A program made the translations under genes and the position numbers. Shown piece after piece: positions 1-4,325 of a stretch of 6,297 bases of DNA. The DNA lies in NCBI GenBank assembly GCA_050944255.1, contig JBMNQS010000096.1:1-6297 (forward strand), written 5' to 3'. Each line of letters opens with the position of its first letter. Positions within the stretch are counted from its first letter, which is position 1. Under the pieces are notes generated by a model. It did not search any database and was not told the origin of the DNA. It saw nothing but the letters and a program-made list of their open reading frames with translations. The stretch comes from JBMNQS01 sp050944255. GTDB lineage: Bacteria > Bacillota > Clostridia > Christensenellales > Maliibacteriaceae.

Positions 1-12
1 CAACTCCTTCAT
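1..12 (-). CDS. Possible start of a minus-strand gene cut by the window edge
   Basis: An ATG on the minus strand (12-10) begins M-K-E-L and runs off the left edge. It is preceded by an AGGGGA-like ribosome binding site at about 17-22, which is closer to the ATG than ideal. Only four codons are visible, so no product can be named. If the adjacent repeat cluster is an IS21-type terminus, this would be the first transposase gene (istA position), but nothing in four residues shows that. The call rests on the start codon, the purine-rich box and the lack of any competing gene. Confidence 0.2.
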
Positions 13-16
13 CACG

Positions 17-41
17 TCCCCTGTTTCTCGGGGGATTTTTT
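17..41 (+). terminator. Hairpin with T-run; weak terminator or RBS-masking stem
   Basis: TCCCC (17-21) pairs with GGGGA (31-35) across a 9-base loop, and six T follow (36-41). Read on the plus strand it resembles a short intrinsic terminator for a transcript entering from the left. Read on the minus strand the same stem would bury the AGGGGA box in front of the possible ATG at 12. Hairpins that block outside transcription or translation are common at insertion-sequence ends. The stem is only 5 bp, so either role is uncertain. Confidence 0.35.
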
Positions 42-52
42 CTCATTTTGAA

Positions 53-132
53 CAAGCGACACGAAACTTTCTCTTTCGAGTGGACTATCCACACGAAACT
101 AATCAAGCGACACGAAACTCAGACTTTCGTGT
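53..132. repeat. Cluster of ACACGAAACT direct and inverted repeats
   Basis: A 16-base sequence, CAAGCGACACGAAACT, occurs twice without change (53-68 and 104-119). Its ACACGAAACT part occurs a third time at 91-100. Inverted copies lie between and after them: TTTCGAGT at 74-81 and TTTCGTGT at 125-132. Two hairpins can form: 74-84 with 88-98 (11 bp, one mismatch, 3-base loop) and 110-117 with 125-132 (8 bp, 7-base loop). Several short repeats packed near one end is how IS21-family transposon termini look, where they bind the IstA transposase; a cluster of repressor sites would look similar. The repeats are plain in the sequence, but the interpretation is inference. Confidence 0.75.
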
Positions 133-259
133 AGAGGGTTTCACCTGCGAATAAAACGGTGTAGAAAAACGCTCGAATAGTGGGAAAACAGGCCATTTTG
201 CACCTTTTCATTTATTTTGCATTTCCGCAAAAGCTTTGATATTCGCACCTTTTAGGCAT

Positions 260-298
260 AAAAAAAGACAACTGGCGGATTGTATCCGTTTTGTTGTC
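260..298 (-). terminator. Intrinsic terminator of the tRNA operon
   Basis: On the minus strand the transcript leaving tRNA-Cys folds with GACAAC (293-298 on the template) pairing GTTGTC (267-272). An inner CGGAT/ATCCG stem (276-280 with 284-288) closes a 3-base loop. Seven U follow at once (266-260). It lies 7 bases past the encoded CCA end of tRNA-Cys, which is where a Rho-independent terminator of this operon should be. The opposite strand lacks a good T-run directly after the stem. Confidence 0.88.
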
Positions 299-304
299 CT
301 TTTA

Positions 305-379
305 TGGAGGCGCCACCCGGATTTGAACCGGGGAATGAGGGTTTTGCAGACCCTTGCCTTACCCCTTGGCTATGGCGCC
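305..379 (-). tRNA. tRNA-Cys (anticodon GCA)
   Basis: This is the last gene of the five-tRNA operon. Acceptor stem GGCGCCA pairs fully with TGGCGCC, followed by discriminator T and encoded CCA (305-307). The anticodon stem AGGGT/ACCCT holds the loop CTGCAAA, so the anticodon is GCA and reads TGC/TGT. The T arm carries GGTTCAAATCC. It is 75 nt, with no extra arm and no visible defect. It sits 3 bases after tRNA-Gly and is followed by the terminator. Confidence 0.96.
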
Positions 380-382
380 CTA

Positions 383-457
383 TGGAGCGGAAGACGAGAT
401 TTGAACTCGCGACTTTCGCCTTGGCAAGGCGACGCTCTACCACTGAGCTACTCCCGC
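383..457 (-). tRNA. tRNA-Gly (anticodon GCC)
   Basis: Acceptor GCGGGAG pairs with CTTCCGC (one G-U), followed by T and encoded CCA. The D arm has AGCTCAGTGGTAGAGC. Anticodon stem TCGCC/GGCGA holds loop TTGCCAA, giving anticodon GCC for GGC/GGT codons. The T loop is TTCAAAT. It is 75 nt and only 3 bases after tRNA-Phe, so it can only mature by processing of a shared transcript. Confidence 0.96.
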
Positions 458-460
458 AGA

Positions 461-536
461 TGGTGCCTCAGAGTGGAATCGAACCACCGACACAGGGATT
501 TTCAGTCCCTTGCTCTACCGACTGAGCTACCGAGGC
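461..536 (-). tRNA. tRNA-Phe (anticodon GAA)
   Basis: Acceptor GCCTCGG pairs with CTGAGGC (one G-U), followed by A and encoded CCA. Anticodon stem AGGGA/TCCCT holds loop CTGAAAA, giving anticodon GAA for TTC/TTT. The T arm is GGTGG-TTCGATT-CCACT. It is 76 nt. The first base of this tRNA can also pair in a short leader/trailer stem around the preceding tRNA-Asp, so release of Asp and Phe may be linked. Confidence 0.97.
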
Positions 537-541
537 ATACA

Positions 542-619
542 TGGCGACCCGGAAGGGGCTCGAACCCTCGGCCTCTAGCGTGACAGGCTAGCGCTCTAAC
601 CAAACTGAGCTACCGGGCC
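542..619 (-). tRNA. tRNA-Asp (anticodon GTC)
   Basis: Acceptor GGCCCGG pairs with CCGGGTC (one G-U), followed by discriminator G and encoded CCA. Anticodon stem CTAGC/GCTAG holds loop CTGTCAC, giving anticodon GTC for GAC/GAT. It is 78 nt, with the larger D loop (AGTTTGGTTA) usual for tRNA-Asp. The leader CATACA (626-621) is complementary to TGTATG (541-536) after the CCA end, so the precursor may carry a short extra stem next to the acceptor. Confidence 0.96.
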
Positions 620-627
620 ATGTATGG

Positions 628-732
628 GCATAACGACTTTGTGGTGGGAACAATTGGGCTCGAACCAATGACCCCTTGCTTGTAAGGCAAGTGCTCTCCC
701 AGCTGAGCTATGCTCCCGAAAAGCCGTTATGC
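628..732 (-). repeat. Inverted repeat bracketing tRNA-Val (leader/trailer stem)
   Basis: On the transcript the leader GCATAACGGCTT (732-721) is complementary to the trailer AAGTCGTTATGC (639-628) over 12 positions, one of them a G-U pair. Three bases separate it from the tRNA 5' end and two from the CCA end. The precursor would therefore carry a long helix stacked near the acceptor stem, starting only a few bases from the predicted 5' end of the primary transcript. Such a helix could guide or require a double-strand nuclease such as RNase III before RNase P. The pairing is seen; the role is inferred. Confidence 0.7.
642..717 (-). tRNA. tRNA-Val (anticodon TAC)
   Basis: This is the first gene of the operon. 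Acceptor GGGAGCA pairs with TGTTCCC (one G-U), followed by A and encoded CCA. Anticodon stem CTTGC/GCAAG holds loop CTTACAA, so the anticodon is TAC and reads GTA and, with modification, other Val codons. It is 76 nt. The gap to tRNA-Asp is 22 bases, against 3-5 bases for the other gaps, and holds one half of a 12-bp leader/trailer pairing. Confidence 0.97.
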
Positions 733-742
733 GACGCGTTTT

Positions 743-771
743 AGTATAGTGCAAAAGCCGGTAAAAGTCAA
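743..771 (-). promoter_or_regulatory. Sigma-A promoter of the tRNA operon
   Basis: On the minus strand TTGACT (771-766) and TATACT (748-743) are separated by exactly 17 bases, each one mismatch from consensus. Transcription should start near 736, about 19 bases before tRNA-Val. This is a strong promoter, as expected for stable RNA genes. No T-box or other leader is visible. Confidence 0.9.
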
Positions 772-824
772 CATTCGTCCGGGAAAAAACTATAGGCGCG
801 ATTCGGGCGGTATTTTTGAGGCGG

Positions 825-853
825 TTGAACCTGGTGGGGAAACATCGTATAAT
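825..853 (+). promoter_or_regulatory. Sigma-A promoter of the transketolase operon
   Basis: TTGAAC (825-830) and a perfect TATAAT (848-853) are 17 bases apart. The start point would be near 860, leaving an AT-rich leader of about 87 bases before the first gene. It points away from the tRNA promoter, so the two operons are divergent with about 50 bases between their -35 boxes. I see no convincing catabolite-control site or riboswitch in the leader. Confidence 0.75.
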
Positions 854-933
854 GATTACAGAGCTCATATAACATGTGAAACATTATTTTTACCGAATGC
901 CGGTTTTGCTTATTTTGTTTTTATTTTATCATT

Positions 934-940
934 GGGAGGG
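934..940 (+). promoter_or_regulatory. Ribosome binding site fixing the start at 947
   Basis: GGGAGGG lies 6 bases before the ATG at 947. The reading frame stays open further upstream to 710, but that stretch crosses the promoters and the tRNA-Val gene and has no such box, so this site decides the start. Confidence 0.85.
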
Positions 941-946
941 CCGACG

Positions 947-1768
947 ATGCACATTGAGGCGCTGGAAGATCTCAGGCAAAAGGCGAAGGATATCCGAAAA
1001 TTGGCGCTTGGCGCTATGGGCGATTACGGAGAGGGCCATGTGGGCGCCAGTCTTTCCATGGCGGATATTCTGGCGGTGCTCTACTTCGGCGGAAAGATGC
1101 GCGTCGATCCGGAAAATCCGACGTGGCAGGTCCGGGACCGGCTCGTGGTGTCCAAGGGCCACGGCGGTCCCGGCGTCTACGCCGCGCTGGCGCTGAAGGG
1201 CTTTTTCCCGCAGGACATGCTCTATACGCTCAACCGCAAGCATACCCGCCTGCCCAGCCACTGCGATATGGCGCGCACGCCGGGGATCGATCAGTCCACC
1301 GGTTCACTGGGGCAGGGACTTTCCTGCGCGCTGGGGCAGGCCATCGGCCTGCGCCTGAACGGAAACACAGGCAGCCGCGTGTTCTGCATCTGCGGCGACG
1401 GCGAACTGCAGGAGGGCCAGAACTGGGAGGCCATGATGCTGGCCAGGCAACGCAGGCAGGACAACCTGACGGTGATCATCGACGTGAACCACCTGCAGAA
1501 TTCCTTTTCGCCCGATGCGTATCTGGAGCCGCTGGATAAAAAGCTGGAGGCTTTTATCGGCCGCGTCATTGAAATCGACGGCCACGATCACGCGGCCATC
1601 GCTGAGGCCGTAGACCGGGCCGCCGCGTATAAGGACGGGCCCACGGCCATCATCGCCCACACCGTCAAGGCCAAGGGATTTGTCCGGGAGGGCCGTGCCG
1701 ATGTCCATTATACCAAAATCACGCCGGAGGAAGTGACGGCATCCTTTGGCATTATTGACGCCATGTAA
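947..1768 (+). CDS. Transketolase, N-terminal (ThDP-pyrophosphate-binding) subunit
   Basis: This 273-residue protein is the N-terminal half of a split transketolase. With its partner encoded next door it moves a two-carbon ketol unit between sugar phosphates in the cytoplasm, using thiamine diphosphate and a divalent metal. Visible motifs are GHVGASLS (30-37), SKGH (69-72), STGSLGQGLS (117-126) and the ThDP/metal motif GDGELQEG (150-157), with Asp151 and Asn181 of DVNHLQ as expected metal ligands. TVKAKG (239-244) lies near the C-terminus. Full-length transketolases are about 620-670 residues; this length is normal for the split form common in Clostridia and archaea. The next gene starts 12 bases after the stop. 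Split pairs also serve special pathways such as apulose 4-phosphate use; no sugar kinase or transporter lies here to suggest one. Confidence 0.93.
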   Translation: MHIEALEDLRQKAKDIRKLALGAMGDYGEGHVGASLSMADILAVLYFGGKMRVDPENPTWQVRDRLVVSKGHGGPGVYAALALKGFFPQDMLYTLNRKHTRLPSHCDMARTPGIDQSTGSLGQGLSCALGQAIGLRLNGNTGSRVFCICGDGELQEGQNWEAMMLARQRRQDNLTVIIDVNHLQNSFSPDAYLEPLDKKLEAFIGRVIEIDGHDHAAIAEAVDRAAAYKDGPTAIIAHTVKAKGFVREGRADVHYTKITPEEVTASFGIIDAM

Positions 1769-1780
1769 GGAGGCTTTTTT

Positions 1781-2722
1781 ATGTCCATTCACGATCTGTC
1801 CGGCACCGATGTCTTTTGCGACCGGCTCATCGAGCTGGCCCGTGATCTTCCCATCGTACTTTTGTCCATGGACTCCGCAGGCGGCGTCAACGGCAAAAAG
1901 TTCGAGGCGGCCCACGGCGGCCGCTACATCGAGTGCGGCATCGCCGAAGCCAACGCCGTCTGCGTCGGCGCGGGGCTTTCAGCCACGGGGCATATTCCGG
2001 TGGCCCATACCCACGCGCCGTTTATCACCCGCCGCGTCATGGACCAGCTGGTGATTTCCGTTGCCTACAGCGGCCTGAACATCAAGATCATCGGCACCAC
2101 GCCGGGCATTTATTCCCAGGCCAACGGCGGCACGCATCTGGGCATCGAGGACATTGCCCTGATCCGCAGCATTCCGCGCTTTAAGGTGATCGACGCCTGC
2201 GACAATGTGGCCATCGACAGGATGCTCCCGGCGATCATGGCCGACCCCGACCCGGTCTATCTGCGCTTTAGCCGCTGCTGCGAGTCGCCGGTGTACGAAG
2301 AGGACGCATCCTTTACCATCGGCAAGGCCAACAAGCTGCTTGACGGGGAGGATTTGACCATCTTTGCAAACGGCCTGATGGTCCAGTTTGCGCTCAGGGC
2401 CGCGGCCAAGCTGAAAGAGGAGGGCATCGGCGCCTGCGTCTATGACATGCACACCGTCAAACCCATCGACCAGGAGGCCGTCATGCAGGCCCAGACGCGC
2501 GGAAGCGGCGTGATCATCGCCGCGGAGAACAGCACCGTCGTCAACGGCCTTGGCAGCGCCGTGGCCGAGGTTATGGCGGAATCCGCCCTGGGAGGGCGGC
2601 TGGTGCGTTTCGGCATCCGCGACCGGTTCGGCGTGGTGGGGGATCTGACGTCCATCTGCGAGGAGCTGGGCATTACCTGGCAGGACCTCTATCTGGCGGC
2701 GAAATCGGCGTTGGGCGCATGA
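1781..2722 (+). CDS. Transketolase, C-terminal (pyrimidine-binding) subunit
   Basis: This 313-residue protein supplies the second half of the split transketolase. The pyrimidine-binding domain covers about residues 5-165: CGIAEAN (52-58) contains Glu56, the expected conserved glutamate that activates the ThDP aminopyrimidine ring, and GGTHLGIEDIAL (116-127) is the family signature. A transketolase C-terminal domain follows (about 185-305), with YDMHTVKPID (221-230) and AEN (248-250). The ribosome binding site AAGGAGG (1767-1773) overlaps the stop codon of the first subunit, 7 bases before the ATG, so the two are translated together and probably in equal amounts. The related pyruvate dehydrogenase beta and DXP synthase families share this fold, but the N-terminal partner and the GIEDIAL motif favour transketolase. 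Confidence 0.93.
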   Translation: MSIHDLSGTDVFCDRLIELARDLPIVLLSMDSAGGVNGKKFEAAHGGRYIECGIAEANAVCVGAGLSATGHIPVAHTHAPFITRRVMDQLVISVAYSGLNIKIIGTTPGIYSQANGGTHLGIEDIALIRSIPRFKVIDACDNVAIDRMLPAIMADPDPVYLRFSRCCESPVYEEDASFTIGKANKLLDGEDLTIFANGLMVQFALRAAAKLKEEGIGACVYDMHTVKPIDQEAVMQAQTRGSGVIIAAENSTVVNGLGSAVAEVMAESALGGRLVRFGIRDRFGVVGDLTSICEELGITWQDLYLAAKSALGA

Positions 2723-2807
2723 ATCCATCGGTTTGCCGATACGAACTTTTAGCCGCCCTTCAGCGGCCGGGCTGAAAAAAGACGCTTTTCCGGACTGGAG
2801 CCGCGGC

Positions 2808-2841
2808 TCCGCGGCGTAAACCGCTTGGCTTACGCCGCGGA
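2808..2841 (+). terminator. Strong GC-rich hairpin, possible end of the transketolase transcript
   Basis: Bases 2808-2819 pair perfectly with 2830-2841 (12 bp, mostly G-C) across a 10-base loop. The left arm overlaps a 14-base palindrome (2797-2810), so two competing folds are possible. It lies 86 bases after the transketolase stop codon, a fitting place for a terminator or a stem that protects an mRNA 3' end. No run of T follows, so classical intrinsic termination is doubtful. Confidence 0.4.
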
Positions 2842-3030
2842 TGCAAAGCCTGAAAGAACACTGTGAAGGACAGGTCTGTCTGCCTGCGGGAAAGTTTTTC
2901 CAATAGCACGGCGGCTTCAGGGCAAATACCTGCACTTTGCTCTTTCAGTGTGCGGAGAACCGGCGCGCCCGCCGGGAAAATGCGGGCCGCCTATAACAAC
3001 ATTGAATACGTTTCCTCAAATTTTTTTGTT

Positions 3031-3055
3031 TTCAAAACAACTTCAAAACAACTTC
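3031..3055. repeat. 11-bp tandem repeat TTCAAAACAAC (2.3 copies)
   Basis: TTCAAAACAAC occurs twice head to tail (3031-3041, 3042-3052) and a third copy begins with TTC (3053-3055). The first copy is also half of a palindrome, TTGTTTT-C-AAAACAA (3026-3040). It sits 25-50 bases before a possible -10 box and may act as an A-tract UP element or a protein-binding site for the RNA gene that follows. Confidence 0.7.
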
Positions 3056-3085
3056 TGATTTTTACTGTGCTAACCTGTGTATAAC
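3056..3085 (+). promoter_or_regulatory. Possible promoter of the structured RNA
   Basis: TATAAC (3080-3085) is a fair -10 box. The best -35 candidate, TGATTT (3056-3061, 18-base spacer), is poor, so activity would lean on the A/T-rich repeats just upstream. The start point would be near 3091-3093, a little before the first predicted helix. It is plausible mainly because it fits the RNA's 5' edge. Confidence 0.35.
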
Positions 3086-3090
3086 GAGGG

Positions 3091-3440
3091 TAAGAAGTCT
3101 TTTAGATTTGATCGTGTCTGACATGAAGCGTATTGTTTCATCCAAACAACGCAATCAAATTTTGAGAGGAGGGTTGCAAGCGTAAGGACTTAAGTAAAGG
3201 CGGATGCTTTAGATGCAGTGGAAGCATATTTGCCTTTGGTTTTTACAGGGCAATCCACCTTTCCGGCGGATGTAAGAGCAAAGGCAAGGCCGAATGGCTT
3301 CGATTGCAAGGAGCCTGCACCACGAAAGTTTAAAGAATCACATTTGCTTATACAATGGATCTTAACTCAAGACACGACAACGGTAAAGCGCATTCTAAAG
3401 CCAAAAGCGCCTCCACACAAGCGGGGGCGCTTTTGGCTTG
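3091..3440 (+). ncRNA. Candidate structured non-coding RNA, about 350 nt, family not identified
   Basis: Nested complementary segments fill this stretch. They are 3104-3112 with 3154-3162 (9 bp) enclosing 3128-3138 with 3144-3152 (9 bp, 2-base bulge); 3196-3201 with 3232-3237 and, inside it, 3204-3209 with 3222-3227; 3243-3247 with 3271-3275 enclosing 3253-3256 with 3268-3271 or an alternative; 3278-3285 with 3313-3318 enclosing 3287-3291 with 3296-3300. A 17-bp hairpin ends it (3398-3439). Several pairs are G-U when read on the plus strand and would be A-C mismatches on the other, which favours plus. Base composition differs from the GC-rich genes around it, and reading frames inside lack ribosome sites. 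I see none of the hallmark sequences of tmRNA, RNase P RNA, SRP RNA or T-box leaders. The raiA motif of Bacillota is one candidate to test, because of its size and host range; I cannot confirm it by eye. Confidence 0.6.
3398..3439 (+). terminator. 17-bp terminator hairpin at the 3' end of the RNA gene
   Basis: Bases 3398-3414 pair with 3423-3439 over 17 positions without a mismatch (one U-G), with an 8-base loop (3415-3422). The core GCGCCTCC/GGGGGCGC is flanked by AAAA on the left and TTTT (3431-3434) on the right, the A-stem-T design of many Bacillota terminators, and could work in both directions. It closes the structured RNA and separates it from the two-component operon. Confidence 0.75.
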
Positions 3441-3490
3441 CCGCATCACTTTTGTCTGATTGCAGGCCCGTCCTGCGCGGTCGCAAGGCC

Positions 3491-3533
3491 CGGCGCTCTT
3501 ATTTCGGCGGCATCCAGAATAAGGATAGCGCCG
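3491..3533. repeat. Imperfect inverted repeat in front of the two-component promoter
   Basis: CGGCGCT-CTTATT (3491-3503) pairs with AATAAG-GAT-AGCGCCG (3518-3533): 13 bp with a 3-base bulge and a 14-base loop. It ends 4 bases before the -35 box, so it could be an operator or a second weak terminator; only TTT (3537-3539) follows it. Two other small stems lie in the 3441-3656 gap, GCAGG/CCTGC and GCGCC/GGCGC (3608-3612 with 3619-3623), the latter in the regulator's leader. Confidence 0.5.
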
Positions 3534-3537
3534 CGCT

Positions 3538-3567
3538 TTGAAAAACCACGGGGCTTTATGGTATGAT
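3538..3567 (+). promoter_or_regulatory. Extended -10 promoter of the two-component operon
   Basis: TTGAAA (3538-3543) and TATGAT (3562-3567) are 18 bases apart, and TG one base before the -10 (3559-3560) makes it an extended -10 promoter. The start point would be near 3574, giving a leader of about 83 bases with a small GC hairpin. I see no obvious direct repeats for binding of the operon's own regulator. Confidence 0.75.
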
Positions 3568-3656
3568 AATCTAAGAGAAGCAGCTTTTGTTTATCTGCGC
3601 GCGGGCGGCGCCTTTTGCGGCGCGGCCACGCGTGATTTGAACCGGGAGGTGAAAGA

Positions 3657-4322
3657 GTGCCGGCGCATATTTTAATCGTTGAAGACGAGCAGGACGTCCG
3701 TGAAATCATTACCACCACGCTGTCCACCGCAGGTTATCAGTATCATGAGACGGGCTCGGGCAAGGCGGCGGTGCGCCTGGCGGAAAGCCGGGATTTCGAC
3801 CTGATACTGCTGGACATTCTTTTGCCGGAGATCGACGGTTTTGAAGTGTACGAACAGATCAAGAAGTTCAAGAGCATCCCGGTGATTTACCTGACGGCGC
3901 TGATGAATGAGGAAGACAAGGTCCGCGGCCTGTCCCAGGGCGCCGAGGATTATATGGTCAAGCCCTTTTATCCCAAGGAGCTGCTGCTTCGCATCGAGAA
4001 GGTGCTGCGCCGCTTTTCCAATCAGGAGAAAATCTTATCTGCCGGCGGCGTACAGCTCGATTTACAAAAGCACGAAGCGTACATGGACGGCGCCAAGGTG
4101 GACTTGATGCCTCAGGAGCTGAAGCTGCTGACGTATCTGATGCGCAATCCCAGGGTGACGCTTACCCGCGAGCAGATTCTCGAGATGGTCTGGGGCATGG
4201 ACTACGAGGGCGGCTCACGGACGGTGGATATTCATATCCAGCAGCTTCGCAAGAAACTTTCATGGGAGAACAGGATCAGCACCGTATACAAGCTGGGCTA
4301 CCGGCTGGACGCGGGAGACTAA
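3657..4322 (+). CDS. OmpR/PhoB-family response regulator
   Basis: This 221-residue cytoplasmic transcription regulator receives phosphate from the histidine kinase encoded 3 bases downstream. The receiver domain covers about residues 3-118: acidic pocket Glu9/Asp10, phosphoacceptor Asp53 in LLDILLP, switch Thr80 in YLTA, and Lys102 in VKPF. All the key residues are present. The winged-helix DNA-binding domain spans about 127-219, with the recognition-helix region TVDIHIQQLRKKL (189-201) and wing YKLGYRL (211-217), as in OmpR/PhoB proteins. The length is typical. The start is GTG, chosen because GGGAGG (3644-3649) lies 7 bases before it and the protein then begins directly with the first receiver strand. 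Its targets cannot be read from the sequence. Confidence 0.95.
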   Translation: MPAHILIVEDEQDVREIITTTLSTAGYQYHETGSGKAAVRLAESRDFDLILLDILLPEIDGFEVYEQIKKFKSIPVIYLTALMNEEDKVRGLSQGAEDYMVKPFYPKELLLRIEKVLRRFSNQEKILSAGGVQLDLQKHEAYMDGAKVDLMPQELKLLTYLMRNPRVTLTREQILEMVWGMDYEGGSRTVDIHIQQLRKKLSWENRISTVYKLGYRLDAGD

Positions 4323-4325
4323 ATT

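Larger units (their letters stand above)
2723..3090. other. Gene-free stretch with GC-rich palindromes
   Basis: I find no convincing gene in this 368-base gap. It opens with a weak stem, ATCGG/CCGAT (2727-2731 with 2736-2740). It then holds a perfect 14-base palindrome (2797-2810), a 12-bp inverted repeat (2808-2841) and a 6-bp CCGGCG/CGCCGG stem (2960-2965 with 2970-2975). An abrupt change to AT-rich sequence occurs near 3000. Short reading frames here have no good ribosome binding site and do not share the GC-ending codon pattern of the neighbours. Confidence 0.7.

Noticed and set aside
53..119. CRISPR-like array
   Set aside because: The repeat unit is short (10-16 bases), spacing is uneven (32 and 19 bases), inverted copies are mixed in and no cas genes are seen.
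236..583. Plus-strand reading frames of 81-115 codons across 236-583
   Set aside because: They run through the complement of four tRNA genes. Open frames opposite tRNA arrays are a known source of false proteins.
710..946. N-terminal extension of the first transketolase subunit to an ATG at 710
   Set aside because: It would cross the tRNA-Val 5' end, the tRNA promoter and the operon's own promoter, and has no ribosome binding site. Family homology begins only after the ATG at 947.
2727..2750. Intrinsic terminator directly after the transketolase stop
   Set aside because: The stem is only 5 bp and the T-run (2747-2750) is short and 6 bases away from it, so I do not call it.
1979..2935. Minus-strand frame of 318 codons opposite the second transketolase gene
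   Set aside because: It is a shadow of the GC-ending codons of the real gene: rich in His, Gln, Arg and Gly, with no recognisable domain or ribosome site.
2863..3084. Plus-strand frame of 73 codons starting at GTG
   Set aside because: It has no adequate ribosome site, its codon use is unlike the neighbours, and it runs from GC-rich palindromes into AT-rich promoter-like DNA.
3091..3440. tmRNA, RNase P RNA, SRP RNA or a T-box leader
   Set aside because: The size fits the first two, but I find no tRNA-like ends with a tag frame, no RNase P core motifs, no SRP helix-8 loop sequences and no T-box AGGGTGGNACCGCG-type element.
3218..3541. Plus-strand frame of 107 codons inside the intergenic region
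   Set aside because: It has no ribosome binding site, crosses the 17-bp terminator hairpin and the stems of the proposed RNA, and its product has no recognisable feature.
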